From Flavobacteriales bacterium (GTDB lineage Bacteria; Bacteroidota; Bacteroidia; Flavobacteriales_D; Crocinitomicaceae), in the NCBI GenBank assembly GCA_947488235.1, contig CANLAQ010000002.1, forward strand, positions 38,190 to 102,189: a DNA stretch of 64,000 nucleotides, in the 5' to 3' direction. The notes below the pieces were generated by a model. The model did not search any database, had not been told where the DNA came from, and saw only the letters and a list, made by a program, of their open reading frames with translations. Positions 1-10,745 of the stretch are shown here, piece by piece; within the stretch, counting starts at the first letter, position 1, and every line of letters begins with the position of its first letter. Both the position numbers and the translations under genes were made by a program.

Positions 1-769
1 ATTCATGATGTGGAAATTTTAAATCCATTCCACCACCATGTATATCAAATGTTTCTCCCAGATATTTTGTACTCATGGCGGAACACTCTAAGTGCCAACC
101 TGGAAATCCAATTCCCCAAGGCGATGCCCATTTCATGATATGCGAAGCACCAGCTTTTTTCCAAAGTGCGAAATCTAGCGGCGCTCGTTTTTCTTCTTGT
201 CCGTCAAGGGCCCGAGTATTAGCAATTAAATCTTCTATTTTCCTTCCTGAAAGTTCACCATAAGGATAAGATTGGTTGTATTTTTCAACATCAAAATATA
301 CGGATCCGTTAGAAACATAGGCAAAGCCAGAAGAAATAACACCTTCAATAAATTCTATTTGTTCAATAATATGTCCGGTTGCAGTAGGCTCTATATTCGG
401 CGGTAAAGTATTAAAGGACTCCATAACACGATGAAAATCGACAGTATATTGTTGAACTATTTCCATTGGCTCAACCTCATCTAATCTTGCTTTTTTCCCA
501 ATTTTATCCTCACCATCATCTCCATCACTTTCTAAATGACCAACATCTGTAATGTTTCTTACATAGCGCACTTTAAACTCCAAATGTTTTAAGTAGCGAT
601 TTACTAAATCAAAAGAAATAAAGGTGCGGCAATTTCCTAGGTGAACAGCATTATAAACAGTTGGTCCGCAAACATACATACCTACAAAATTGCTGTTGAT
701 AGGGGTAAAAGCCTCCTTTTTACCACTTAAACTATTGTATATAAATAAATTTCCTTGACGAGCTGACAT
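1..769 (-). CDS. cysS: Cysteinyl-tRNA synthetase, C-terminally truncated by window edge
   Basis: Reverse strand from ATG at 769 reads [50 protein letters not shown]...[32 protein letters not shown]; CysRS signatures. Open at window start, so absent from the ORF track. Confidence 0.95.
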   Translation of the reverse strand, partial: MSARQGNLFIYNSLSGKKEAFTPINSNFVGMYVCGPTVYNAVHLGNCRTFISFDLVNRYLKHLEFKVRYVRNITDVGHLESDGDDGEDKIGKKARLDEVEPMEIVQQYTVDFHRVMESFNTLPPNIEPTATGHIIEQIEFIEGVISSGFAYVSNGSVYFDVEKYNQSYPYGELSGRKIEDLIANTRALDGQEEKRAPLDFALWKKAGASHIMKWASPWGIGFPGWHLECSAMSTKYLGETFDIHGGGMDLKFPHHE

Positions 770-868
770 TTCTTTAATTTTATACAAATGTAAAAAACAT
801 CTGCTATAGATGGCTCATTTGTAAATTCAAGACGAATCAACTTGTTCAATTAAGACAAATCCTTATTT

Positions 869-1543
869 TTGAGCATGGTAAAACGCACAGTAATTATTAC
901 AGCAGGTGGAATGGGTACTAGGATAGGGGCTTCTTTACCAAAACAATTTTTATTACTAAAAGGCCAACCCATTTTAATGCACACATTGGCTGTGTTTTAT
1001 TCGCTCGATAGTGAAATGCAATTGATTATTACCTTACCTATTGACTGGATGGATTATTGGAAATCATTGCTTGCAGCATATAACTGTGAAATACCTCATG
1101 AGCTAGTTGCTGGAGGAGATACGCGTTTCGCTTCCATTCAAAATGCTTTGATATATGTTAAGGGCGATGAGGTTGGAGTTCATGATGGAGTAAGACCCTT
1201 TGTAAGTCACGATACAATTTCTCGATGTTTTAATGCTCTTACCATTTCAGATGCGGTTGTTCCTTGTTTGCCAGTTAAAGATTCTATTAGAAAAACAACT
1301 CCTAATGGATCAATAGCAATTGACAGAAGTGATTTAAGAGTTGTTCATACCCCTCAATGCTTTAGTAGTGCGCTACTAAAGGCGTCCTACAATACGGTAT
1401 TTTCAGGTTTATTTACCGATGATGCAAGTGTAGTAGAAGCATATGGGGCAAGTGTATTAATGGTTGACAGTAACGAAGAAAATATTAAAATCACGAGTAG
1501 CATAGACCTTGATATCGCTGCATTACTTATAGAAAAGAAATGA
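869..1543 (+). CDS. ispD: 2-C-methyl-D-erythritol 4-phosphate cytidylyltransferase (true start probably the ATG at about 875)
   Basis: VIITAGGMGTRIGASLPKQFLLLKGQPILMHTL, VHDGVRPFVS, TPQCF, TDDASVVEAYG motifs. Confidence 0.93.
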   Translation: MSMVKRTVIITAGGMGTRIGASLPKQFLLLKGQPILMHTLAVFYSLDSEMQLIITLPIDWMDYWKSLLAAYNCEIPHELVAGGDTRFASIQNALIYVKGDEVGVHDGVRPFVSHDTISRCFNALTISDAVVPCLPVKDSIRKTTPNGSIAIDRSDLRVVHTPQCFSSALLKASYNTVFSGLFTDDASVVEAYGASVLMVDSNEENIKITSSIDLDIAALLIEKK

Positions 1544-2439
1544 TAAACCCACCACTTTTAGTTAATGGAGATTTAATTTATATCACTGCGCCAGCAAAGT
1601 TTGCCGATGAAGCTTCCGTATTTTATGCTAAAAATTTATTGGAGCAATCTGGCTTCCGGGTTTTACTAAGTGAACATTGTTTGGGAAAAAACAATTATTT
1701 TTCTGGAACCGATGCGGAACGATTAAGTGATTTACAGTATGGTATTGATCACCCTGAAGTTCGTGCCATTATATGTGCTAGAGGAGGCTATGGCTGCGTG
1801 AGAATCGTAGATCAAGTCAACTGGGCCAATATACTATTAGAACCAAAATGGTTAATTGGATTTAGTGATATTACAGTTTTTCATCATCGTTTAATTAAAT
1901 TGGGAGTCCAATGTATTCATGGAACAATGCCTTTGAATTTTGAAACCAATACCGTAGAAGCAATCGACACTTTATTGCATAATTTATGTAAGGCCCCGGT
2001 CGATATTAATCTTGCTGCAAATAGTTTTAATAAAGAAGGTATAGCAACGGGAATTTTACTAGGCGGCAACCTAAGTATTGTTCACAGCATGCTAGGAACT
2101 GATGACCAATTCAACTTTGAAGATGCTATTTTATTTATAGAAGATCTTGGAGAACATTTATATCAAATAGACAGAATGATCTTCGCTTTAAAAAAATCTG
2201 GCGCGCTGCACAAAATAAAGGGCTTAATTATAGGCGGTATGACTGATCTTGAAGATACAGATCCTTCTTTCGGCCATGCTATTAATTCAATAATTAAATC
2301 CCAATTTGAATTTTCAAAAATTCCTTTACTCTTTGATTTTCCCGCGGGTCACATCTCAGATAATCGCGCTTTGATATTTGGAAAAAGGGTTTCATTAGAA
2401 GTAGGGAAAGAGAATTCGCGCCTGCGCTATTTAAACTAA
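1540..2439 (+). CDS. LD-carboxypeptidase (peptidase family S66)
   Basis: ARGGYGCVRIVD, GFSDITVFH, LLGGNLSIVHSMLGT, FIEDLGEHLYQIDRM; start overlaps ispD stop. Confidence 0.9.
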   Translation: MINPPLLVNGDLIYITAPAKFADEASVFYAKNLLEQSGFRVLLSEHCLGKNNYFSGTDAERLSDLQYGIDHPEVRAIICARGGYGCVRIVDQVNWANILLEPKWLIGFSDITVFHHRLIKLGVQCIHGTMPLNFETNTVEAIDTLLHNLCKAPVDINLAANSFNKEGIATGILLGGNLSIVHSMLGTDDQFNFEDAILFIEDLGEHLYQIDRMIFALKKSGALHKIKGLIIGGMTDLEDTDPSFGHAINSIIKSQFEFSKIPLLFDFPAGHISDNRALIFGKRVSLEVGKENSRLRYLN

Positions 2440-2512
2440 TTCTAAATAAGAACATTTTAGTGTTTTAGATTGTTCAAAGATGTAAATTTGCACTCAATAA
2501 ACCACAATAATT

Positions 2513-3355
2513 ATGAGTAATTCAGCACTGCTTAAATCATCAATTTCTAAAAAGTATTGGATGGCCTTAACGGGTTTATTCCTTTGCACTTTTTTAGTTG
2601 GCCACCTCTTAGGAAATTTACAATTGATTTTAAAAACGGGAGAAGAGGGAAGACGAGCCTTTAACGAATATGCCTATTTTATGTCCCATAATCCGGCAAT
2701 AAAAATTCTTTCTTGGGTGACTTATATTTCAATTTTATTTCATGCAATAGATGGAATATTATTAACGATTCAAAATAAGAAAGCGAGACCAATTCCTTAT
2801 GCTCGTAATAATCCATCAAAAAACTCTTCTACTCCAGCGCGTTATATGGCAGTTCTAGGAACTTTAGTTTTGGTTTTCATTGCTACACACATGGCTAATT
2901 TTTGGTATAAGATGAAAATTTCAGAAGAAGTCCCAATGCATAGCTTCATAGTGAGTGTCCCTGATCAAAACGGACAAGTTCAAAGTCAGGAATTTTATTA
3001 TACGCACAACCTACAATTAATTCCAAAAGATGACAATTTTTCTGTTAAGAACGGGACGGATTTGTATATGTCTAAAATGAATATAAAAATAGGCGAAGGC
3101 TATAGAGATTTACATACTGTTGTAATGCAATTTTTCAGTAAGGACAATGACAGCGCTTTATTTGCGGTCTTATTTTATGTATTATCGATGTTTGTTTTAT
3201 CCTTTCACTTATGGCATGGATTTGCTTCGGCATTTCAATCTTTAGGACTGAATCATAAAAAATACAATGCAGCAATTGGCTATATAGGTAAGGGTTTTGC
3301 AATATTAGTTCCTTTACTTTTCGCCATCATTCCAATTATTATTTATTTAAAGTAA
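2513..3355 (+). CDS. sdhC: Succinate dehydrogenase/fumarate reductase cytochrome b subunit
   Basis: Membrane protein with [15 protein letters not shown] and [18 protein letters not shown]; directly upstream of flavoprotein and Fe-S subunits. Confidence 0.92.
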   Translation: MSNSALLKSSISKKYWMALTGLFLCTFLVGHLLGNLQLILKTGEEGRRAFNEYAYFMSHNPAIKILSWVTYISILFHAIDGILLTIQNKKARPIPYARNNPSKNSSTPARYMAVLGTLVLVFIATHMANFWYKMKISEEVPMHSFIVSVPDQNGQVQSQEFYYTHNLQLIPKDDNFSVKNGTDLYMSKMNIKIGEGYRDLHTVVMQFFSKDNDSALFAVLFYVLSMFVLSFHLWHGFASAFQSLGLNHKKYNAAIGYIGKGFAILVPLLFAIIPIIIYLK

Positions 3356-3374
3356 CAAGTTAAAAACGCAGTAT

Positions 3375-5387
3375 ATGTCAGTTTTAGACTCAAAAATACC
3401 CACAGGCCCCATAGCGGAAAAGTGGACCAACCATAAAAACCACATGAACTTGGTGGCACCAAATAATCGCCCCAAGATTGATGTTATAGTAGTTGGTACA
3501 GGCTTGGCAGGTGCTTCAGCCGCGGCTTCATTAGGAGAGATGGGATATAATGTTAAAGCGTTTTGTTTTCAAGACTCCCCAAGAAGGGCGCATTCAATTG
3601 CCGCACAGGGTGGAATAAATGCCGCTAAAAATTATCAAAATGACGGTGATAGTGTATATCGTTTGTTTTACGATACCATAAAAGGGGGTGATTATCGCGC
3701 AAGAGAAGCAAATGTTCATCGTTTGGCGGAGGTCTCCGGAAATATTATTGATCAATGTGTTGCGCAAGGCGTTCCATTTGCAAGAGAATATGGTGGTTTA
3801 TTGGATAACAGATCTTTTGGAGGAACTCAAGTTCAAAGAACATTTTATGCTGCCGGTCAAACGGGGCAACAATTATTATTAGGTGCGTATTCAGCGCTTT
3901 CTAGACAAATTGGTTTAGGAAGAGTTAAAATGTATCACCGTCATGAAATGATGGATTTAGTAAAAATAGATGGAAAGGCAAGAGGAATAATTGCTAGAAA
4001 TTTAGTGACAGGAGAAATAGAAAAACATGCTGCACATGCAGTTGTTATTGCTTCCGGAGGATATGGAAATGTTTATTTTCTATCTACTAATGCCATGGGA
4101 AGTAATGTCTCTGCAGCGTGGAAAGTTCATAAAAGAGGCGCTATGTTTGCCAATCCTTGTTTTGTACAAATTCACCCGACATGTGTTCCTGTTCACGGAA
4201 CCAATCAATCAAAATTAACCCTGATGTCAGAGTCATTAAGAAATTCTGGCCGTATTTGGGTTCCAAAAAAGAAAGAAGATGCTGCAGCAATTAGAGCAGG
4301 ACAATTAAAGCCAACTCAGATTGCAGAGGATGATAGAGATTATTTTTTAGAAAGAAGATATCCTGCTTTTGGTAACCTAGTTCCTCGTGATGTTGCTTCT
4401 AGAGCAGCAAAAGAAAGATGTGATGCTGGACATGGAATTGAAGCAAACGACACCAACGAAGGGGTGTATTTAGATTTTGCTACTGAAATTTTATCAAAGG
4501 GAAGACAATCAGCATATGCTTTGGGAGATCATAACCCAACGGAAGAAAAGATGCAGGAATTGGGTAAAAAATGGATTGAGGAGAAGTATGGTAATTTATT
4601 TCAAATGTATCAGAAAATCACAGATGAAAATCCATATGAAACACCAATGAAAATATACCCGGCGGTACATTATACTATGGGAGGTGTTTGGGTAGATTAT
4701 AATTTACAAAGTACTATTCCAGGTTGTTTTGTGACGGGCGAGGCTAATTTTTCTGATCATGGTGCCAACAGATTAGGCGCCTCTGCTTTAATGCAAGGTC
4801 TAGCAGATGGTTATTTTGTTCTTCCTTATACCATTTCGGACTATTTATCGAATGAAATTAGAACGGGAAAAATTTCTACAGAAAGTCCAGAATTTGATGA
4901 AGCTGCAGAAAGCGTTAAGGCGTCTATTGAAAAAATTCTATCTAATAATGGCACCCATACGGTTGATCATTTCCACAAACGATTAGGACTAATCATGTGG
5001 AACAAGGTGGGAATGGGAAGAAATGAAAAGGGTCTTAAAGAAGCAATTGAAGAAATTGGACTATTGAGAGAAGAGTTTCATAACAATGTTTATGTTCCAG
5101 GAACAGCAGAGGAATTGAACCAAGAATTAGAAAAAGCACTTCGTGTAGCAGATTTAATAGAACTAGGACAATTAATGGCAGTTGATGCATTGCAGCGCAA
5201 GGAGTCTTGCGGCGGGCATTTTAGAGATGAATATCAAGATGCCGAAGGAGAAACTTTGCGCGATGATGAGAATTTTAAATTTGTCGCTGCATGGGAGTAT
5301 CAGGGATCAGATTCCACAAAATCTACTTTACACAAAGAAGATTTGAAGTATGAGTTTATTAAAATCGCAGCAAGAAATTACAAATAA
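3375..5387 (+). CDS. sdhA: Succinate dehydrogenase/fumarate reductase flavoprotein subunit
   Basis: [66 protein letters not shown]. Confidence 0.96.
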   Translation: MSVLDSKIPTGPIAEKWTNHKNHMNLVAPNNRPKIDVIVVGTGLAGASAAASLGEMGYNVKAFCFQDSPRRAHSIAAQGGINAAKNYQNDGDSVYRLFYDTIKGGDYRAREANVHRLAEVSGNIIDQCVAQGVPFAREYGGLLDNRSFGGTQVQRTFYAAGQTGQQLLLGAYSALSRQIGLGRVKMYHRHEMMDLVKIDGKARGIIARNLVTGEIEKHAAHAVVIASGGYGNVYFLSTNAMGSNVSAAWKVHKRGAMFANPCFVQIHPTCVPVHGTNQSKLTLMSESLRNSGRIWVPKKKEDAAAIRAGQLKPTQIAEDDRDYFLERRYPAFGNLVPRDVASRAAKERCDAGHGIEANDTNEGVYLDFATEILSKGRQSAYALGDHNPTEEKMQELGKKWIEEKYGNLFQMYQKITDENPYETPMKIYPAVHYTMGGVWVDYNLQSTIPGCFVTGEANFSDHGANRLGASALMQGLADGYFVLPYTISDYLSNEIRTGKISTESPEFDEAAESVKASIEKILSNNGTHTVDHFHKRLGLIMWNKVGMGRNEKGLKEAIEEIGLLREEFHNNVYVPGTAEELNQELEKALRVADLIELGQLMAVDALQRKESCGGHFRDEYQDAEGETLRDDENFKFVAAWEYQGSDSTKSTLHKEDLKYEFIKIAARNYK

Positions 5388-5401
5388 TTAAAGCAACTAT
5401 A

Positions 5402-6169
5402 ATGGCAGCAAAATCCATAAATATTACCTTAAAAATCTGGAGACAAAAGAACGCAAACACTAAAGGCGCTCTAGAGACATATTCCTTAAATGAAGTTTCT
5501 ACCGACAGTTCGTTTTTGGAAATGTTGGATCAGTTAAATGAACAATTGATAAATGATAGAAAAGAACCTGTAGCTTTTGATCATGATTGTCGCGAAGGAA
5601 TTTGCGGGATGTGTTCCTTATATATTAATGGTCGCGCTCATGGACCAGAAACAGGCACAACCACCTGTCAATTGCATATGCGTATGTTTAGCGATGGAGA
5701 CACGATTTATGTTGAGCCATGGAGATCTCGCGCTTTCCCAATTGTTAAAGATTTAGTTGTGGATCGTTCTGCCTTTGACCGCATTCAACAAGCCGGAGGA
5801 TTTGTTTCTGTTAACACTTCAGGAAATACGATGGATGCCAATTCTTTACCAATTCCAAAAGATGATGCTGATAAGGCGTTTGAAGCAGCCGCATGTATTG
5901 GTTGTGGCGCTTGTGTTGCAAGTTGCAAAAACGGTTCAGCCATGTTGTTTGTAGGGGCTAAAGTTTCTCAATATGCTCTTTTACCTCAAGGAAAAGTAGA
6001 GGCAAGAGACCGCGTATTAAACATGGTGCGTCAAATGGATGAAGAAGGATTCGGAAACTGTACAAATACAGGAGCATGCGAAATAGAGTGTCCCAAGGGA
6101 ATTTCCTTAGAGAATATTGCTAGAATGAATAGGGAGTTTTTAAAAGCAGGGCTTTCCTCAGAAAAATAG
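5402..6169 (+). CDS. sdhB: Succinate dehydrogenase/fumarate reductase iron-sulfur subunit
   Basis: [56 protein letters not shown]. Confidence 0.96.
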   Translation: MAAKSINITLKIWRQKNANTKGALETYSLNEVSTDSSFLEMLDQLNEQLINDRKEPVAFDHDCREGICGMCSLYINGRAHGPETGTTTCQLHMRMFSDGDTIYVEPWRSRAFPIVKDLVVDRSAFDRIQQAGGFVSVNTSGNTMDANSLPIPKDDADKAFEAAACIGCGACVASCKNGSAMLFVGAKVSQYALLPQGKVEARDRVLNMVRQMDEEGFGNCTNTGACEIECPKGISLENIARMNREFLKAGLSSEK

Positions 6170-6202
6170 TAGTATTAGAAATTAAAAAGACTAAAGGAGC
6201 TG

Positions 6203-6436
6203 TTATTTAAGCTTTTTACCTTCATTATCTTTATACCAACCAACATTTTCAGCCGGATCTAAAGGAACCGTAGCTTTTTTATTGAATTTATTCTGGATAT
6301 TCATCCAATAGATAAAACCAAAGAACCCTACAAATAGAAGAAGCGTGTTGAAGTAATTTTGTACCACTTCAAAAAACAAAAATATTTGATTTTTAAAAAG
6401 GTCTCCTATTGAATAAATCATGTCCGTCCAGCTCAT
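6203..6436 (-). CDS. Small membrane protein of unknown function (77 aa)
   Basis: One hydrophobic segment (YFNTLLLFVGFFGFIYWM) and a basic C-terminus; resembles small conserved Bacteroidota membrane proteins. Confidence 0.65.
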   Translation of the reverse strand: MSWTDMIYSIGDLFKNQIFLFFEVVQNYFNTLLLFVGFFGFIYWMNIQNKFNKKATVPLDPAENVGWYKDNEGKKLK

Positions 6437-6491
6437 ATCTTTAATTTTATTTTACAAAGTAAATGATTTTTTTTTAAATAACATTCAACTT

Positions 6492-7208
6492 TTAAATTTC
6501 GCCCATTAATTGCAAGGTTTCCTTAGAGGCTAATTGTTCGGCTTCTTTTTTAGTGCTTCCTTTACCTTCGCCATATTCTTTTTTATTGATGGCAACACGA
6601 ATCGTATAGAGCCAAGACCCCTCTATATTTTCTTCGCTATGCAATACAAATTCTAAAGTCAATCTTTTTTTCTGACACCAAATAAATAAGCGTGATTTAA
6701 AATCGATTTCAACTTCTAGTAATTTATTTATGTCCACAAATTTTCTAAAAATAAAATTTTGAAGACTCACTTTAGCTTTGTTAAATCCACCATCTAAATA
6801 TATAGCACCAATGAGCGCCTCGAAGGCATTCCCCTCAATAGCGGATAGATTAATGGTTCTGCTCTGACTGTATTTAATAACTTCTCGTAAACCCATTTTT
6901 TCTCCGATTTCGGAAAGGGTCTTCCGGTTTACAATTTTGGATTTTAATTTGGTTAAATATCCCTCATCGTCCCCTGGAAACTTATTATATAGATATTCTG
7001 CAACTACTGCATCAAGTATGGCATCACCTAAAAACTCAAGACGCTCATTTGAATTTATGTCCCCGCTACTTAATGATTTGTGTCTTAAGGCTTTTTTAAA
7101 GATATTTAAATCAATAGGGCGATACCCAAAATTTTGAATAATAAATTTGATTATAATGAGATCCTTCTCAGATTTTTTAGCAGAAATAAAGGGCAGTCTA
7201 AGCGCCAA
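6492..7208 (-). CDS. rnc: Ribonuclease III
   Basis: NERLEFLGDAILDAVVAEYLY signature and C-terminal dsRBD (GEGKGSTKKEAEQLASKETLQ); adjacent to fabF-acpP. Confidence 0.95.
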   Translation of the reverse strand: MALRLPFISAKKSEKDLIIIKFIIQNFGYRPIDLNIFKKALRHKSLSSGDINSNERLEFLGDAILDAVVAEYLYNKFPGDDEGYLTKLKSKIVNRKTLSEIGEKMGLREVIKYSQSRTINLSAIEGNAFEALIGAIYLDGGFNKAKVSLQNFIFRKFVDINKLLEVEIDFKSRLFIWCQKKRLTLEFVLHSEENIEGSWLYTIRVAINKKEYGEGKGSTKKEAEQLASKETLQLMGEI

Positions 7209-7211
7209 GGA

Positions 7212-8462
7212 TTAAGCGAATTTTTTTACAATTACGCTTGTGTTGTGGCCTCCAAATCCAAAGGTATTGGATAATGCGACATTAACCGTGCGTTTTTGAG
7301 CTTTATGGAAAGTGAAATTTAATCTTGTATCCAACTCTGGATCATCTGTAAAATGATTGATTGTTGGAGGAACGATATCGTTTTTAACACTTAAGATACA
7401 TGCAATCGCTTCAATAGCACCAGCAGCACCTAATAGGTGACCTGTCATGGACTTTGTTGAGCTAATGTTAATGTTGTAGGCATGTTCACCAAATACTGCC
7501 TGTATGGCTTTAACCTCAGCTATATCTCCAAGTGGGGTTGATGTACCATGAACATTGACATAATCAATTTGATCTGCTGTCATCTCAGCATCTTCTAATG
7601 CGGCTAACATGGTATTTCTTGCGCCAATTCCTTCTGGATGAGGTGCAGTCATATGATAAGCATCGCCTGACATTCCTCCTCCCGCAACTTCTGCGTAGAT
7701 TTTAGCGCCACGCTTAAGAGCATGTTCTAATTCTTCTAAGATAATAGCTCCTGATCCTTCCCCTAAAACAAAACCATCACGGTCTAAATCAAAAGGTCTT
7801 GAAGCCGTTAACGGAGCATCATTTCTGGTTGATAATGCTTTTAAGGCATTGAATCCACCCATACCCATTTGATTTACCGCAGCTTCTGAACCACCTGTTA
7901 CAATGGCGTCCGCTTTACCGAGACGAATCAAGTTAAAAGCATCAATGATTGCATTTGTTGATGAAGCACAGGCCGAAACGGTGACATAATTAGGTCCTCG
8001 TAAACCAAATTTGATTGAAATATGACCAGAGGCTATATCTGCAATCATTTTTGGAATAAAGAAAGGATTAAATCTAGGCGTTCCATCTCCCGAGAAGAAA
8101 TTTTCAGCTTCATCTTGAAAAGTTTTAAGTCCTCCGACTCCAGATCCCCATACAACCCCTATGCGATCACAATTGGGGTTTGACTCCATTATGCCAGAGT
8201 CTGCAATTGCCTCTGTAGCAGTGACAACTGCATACTGGGAAAACTGATCTAATTTACGCCCTTCTTTTTTATCCATGTGATCCTCCACATTAAAGCCCTT
8301 AAGCTCACATGCGAAGTGTGTTTTGAATAAAGAAGCGTCAAACTGCTGAATTTCGGCAGCGCCACTTTTACCTGCTAATAATGCCTCCCAATAAGAAGAC
8401 ACATCATTTCCAATTGGCGTAAGCGCACCAAGACCGGTTACAACAACTCGTTTTAATTGCAT
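7212..8462 (-). CDS. fabF: Beta-ketoacyl-ACP synthase II
   Basis: VVVTGLGALTPIGND, VSACASSTNAIIDAF, NVHGTSTPLGD, STKSMTGHLLGAAGAIEA, SNTFGFGGHN. Confidence 0.96.
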   Translation of the reverse strand: MQLKRVVVTGLGALTPIGNDVSSYWEALLAGKSGAAEIQQFDASLFKTHFACELKGFNVEDHMDKKEGRKLDQFSQYAVVTATEAIADSGIMESNPNCDRIGVVWGSGVGGLKTFQDEAENFFSGDGTPRFNPFFIPKMIADIASGHISIKFGLRGPNYVTVSACASSTNAIIDAFNLIRLGKADAIVTGGSEAAVNQMGMGGFNALKALSTRNDAPLTASRPFDLDRDGFVLGEGSGAIILEELEHALKRGAKIYAEVAGGGMSGDAYHMTAPHPEGIGARNTMLAALEDAEMTADQIDYVNVHGTSTPLGDIAEVKAIQAVFGEHAYNINISSTKSMTGHLLGAAGAIEAIACILSVKNDIVPPTINHFTDDPELDTRLNFTFHKAQKRTVNVALSNTFGFGGHNTSVIVKKFA

Positions 8463-8486
8463 AATATTTTAAAAAAGACTTAAGTC

Positions 8487-8723
8487 TTATTGTACGTTGC
8501 TTTCTATATAAGCAATTGCATCACCAACTGTTTGAATTCCTTCAGCTTTATCGTCTGGAATAGAAATGTTAAATGATTTTTCAAACTCCATGATTAATTC
8601 TACGGTGTCTAATGAATCCGCACCTAAATCATTTGTGAAGCTCGCTTCGTTTGTAACTTCTGTTTCTTCAACATTAAGTTTATCTACAATAATTGCGATA
8701 ACTCTACTTTTGATTTCTGACAT
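8487..8723 (-). CDS. acpP: Acyl carrier protein (ORF track extends upstream; probable start MSEIKSRV)
   Basis: [27 protein letters not shown] phosphopantetheine site; next to fabF. Confidence 0.95.
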   Translation of the reverse strand: MSEIKSRVIAIIVDKLNVEETEVTNEASFTNDLGADSLDTVELIMEFEKSFNISIPDDKAEGIQTVGDAIAYIESNVQ

Positions 8724-8860
8724 TTTATAAAATTTAAAAGGTTTTAAGTGTGCAAAGAAAAAAACAATCATTCAATTAACAAAATTAATACAAGGGTTTT
8801 TATGAACTTAATAGTATGGACTTCTTTTTATAAGTCCTAACTAATCCTTAATTTTGTCAA

Positions 8861-9433
8861 GTGAACACTACTATAAACATAGCAATATTTATTTCAGGAA
8901 AGGGTACAAATGCTAAAAATATAATTAATTATTTTTCTGCAAAAAAGTTAATAAAGGTCGTTTTAGTGCTTTCAACTAAGGAAAATCAGACCATTTCTAA
9001 CTTATGTCAAGACAATAACATAGCGTTTCTTGTGCCCAATACCACACAATTATCACCAACATTTTATTTACAACAACTACAAGCATTAAAGACAGATTGG
9101 ATTATTTTAGCTGGTTTCCTTCGTAAAATTCCACAGGAGTTAATATCCCACTATCCAAATAAAATAATAAATCTTCATCCTTCATTGTTGCCTTCTTTTG
9201 GTGGAAAAGGCATGTATGGTGATTTTGTGCACCAAGCGGTATTGGCCTCAGGGATAGACAGGTCTGGCATAACCATTCATTATGTTAATGAGGAATTCGA
9301 TAAAGGAGAAATTATAGCACAATTTAGTTGTGAGGTAGACCCATCCGATACGGTTTCAATGCTTTCAGCTAAAGTACATTTATTGGAGCAACAACATTTT
9401 CCACAGATTATTGAAAAAACTATTTTTGAATAG
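8861..9433 (+). CDS. purN: Phosphoribosylglycinamide formyltransferase (GTG start)
   Basis: IFISGKGTNAKNIINYF, INLHPSLLPSFGGKGMYG, GITIHYVNEEFDKGEIIAQ. Confidence 0.9.
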   Translation: MNTTINIAIFISGKGTNAKNIINYFSAKKLIKVVLVLSTKENQTISNLCQDNNIAFLVPNTTQLSPTFYLQQLQALKTDWIILAGFLRKIPQELISHYPNKIINLHPSLLPSFGGKGMYGDFVHQAVLASGIDRSGITIHYVNEEFDKGEIIAQFSCEVDPSDTVSMLSAKVHLLEQQHFPQIIEKTIFE

Positions 9434-10697
9434 CTTGATCTAATAAATAACCAAACCTCCAACAATCTTCATAACTATTATAAAGGGGCGCTGGCGCAAC
9501 TCGAATTACATTCGGCGCTCTCCAATCAGCAACTACACCAAGTTTACTTAAGGCATCAAATAATTCTTTTCCTTGTCCTTTAGTCATAATGGATAATTGT
9601 GCACCTCTTTGGCTTTTGTCTTTGGGTGTAATTAATTCGAAGGTGCAGTTTTCCAGATTTCTTTCTGAAACTTTTTCAATAATAAATTGAAGGTACGCCG
9701 TCATTTGATCTCTCTTTTCTCCAATTGCTTTCATTCCAGCAGCTTCGAATAATTCTAGTGAAGCAAGATGCACCGCCATTCCTAAAACAGGCGCATTACT
9801 CAGTTGCCACCCTTCTGCTCCAGGAATTGGATCAAAAACAGATTCCATTTTAAAGCGTTCTTCTTTATTGTGTCCCCACCACCCTGCAAATCGTTTTAAG
9901 GCCTTATTATAAGCATGTTTTTCATGTACAAACATTCCAGCAACGCCACCAGGGGAGGAATTTAAATATTTATATCCGCACCAAGCGGCAAAATCAACAC
10001 CCCAATCATGCAAGTTTAAATTAATATTTCCCGCAGCATGAGCCAAGTCAAATCCAGCTATTGCGCCAACTGCATGAGATGCATCAGTAATGGCTTTCAT
10101 ATCAAACAATTGTCCAGAGTAATAATTTACACCGCCAATCATTACTAATGCAAGTTCATCACCTAAAGAATTAATTTTAGCAAGAATATCTTCTAAATGA
10201 ATTAATTGTTCTCCTTCTCGCGGACCAATTTCTACTAAATTATCCTTACTTAATCCATGAAATTCTACCTGAGAAGCCAGAGCGTATTGATCACTAGGAA
10301 AGGCTTTTGCCTCGCATAATATTTTAGTCCTTTTTCCTTTGGGCTGGTAAAAAGATACCATTAATAAATGTAAATTGGTCGTAAGGGAATGAGTAACGAC
10401 AACTTCAGAGGCTTTAGCACCGACAACTTTTGCCGCCATAGCACTTAAATTCTCATGGTAGGAGAACCAAGGCCTTCTCGAAACAAAATGACCTTCTACT
10501 CCAAATTTACCCCAGTCCTCTAATTCCTCCAATATATAAGTCTTCGCTTTTTTCGGTTGTAATCCTAATGAGTTACCGGTAAAATAAACTAATGCATCAG
10601 AATGATAGTTAGGAAAGATAAACTCGTCCCTAAAATGTCTTAAGGGATCCTTGTTGTCTAATTCTTTTGCAAAGGCAAAGGAGTCGTCGAAAAACAT
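9420..10697 (-). CDS. kynU: Kynureninase (ORF track extends to 10754; MFFDDSF start at 10697 more likely)
   Basis: YFTGNSLGLQPKKA, GFDLAHAAGNINLNLHDWGVDFAAWCGYKYLNSSPGGVAGMFVHEKH PLP-lysine motif. Confidence 0.93.
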   Translation of the reverse strand: MFFDDSFAFAKELDNKDPLRHFRDEFIFPNYHSDALVYFTGNSLGLQPKKAKTYILEELEDWGKFGVEGHFVSRRPWFSYHENLSAMAAKVVGAKASEVVVTHSLTTNLHLLMVSFYQPKGKRTKILCEAKAFPSDQYALASQVEFHGLSKDNLVEIGPREGEQLIHLEDILAKINSLGDELALVMIGGVNYYSGQLFDMKAITDASHAVGAIAGFDLAHAAGNINLNLHDWGVDFAAWCGYKYLNSSPGGVAGMFVHEKHAYNKALKRFAGWWGHNKEERFKMESVFDPIPGAEGWQLSNAPVLGMAVHLASLELFEAAGMKAIGEKRDQMTAYLQFIIEKVSERNLENCTFELITPKDKSQRGAQLSIMTKGQGKELFDALSKLGVVADWRAPNVIRVAPAPLYNSYEDCWRFGYLLDQAIQK

Positions 10698-10745
10698 AAG
10701 CGCTCGAATTTTGTTATTTTTGTAAAAACAAAGATAAACAAGATA

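Noticed and set aside
75-263. 62-aa plus-strand ORF at window start
   Set aside because: Antisense to the cysS reading frame.
3688-4218. Short plus-strand ORFs (3688-3882 and 4027-4218)
   Set aside because: Out-of-frame ORFs inside sdhA with no family signature.
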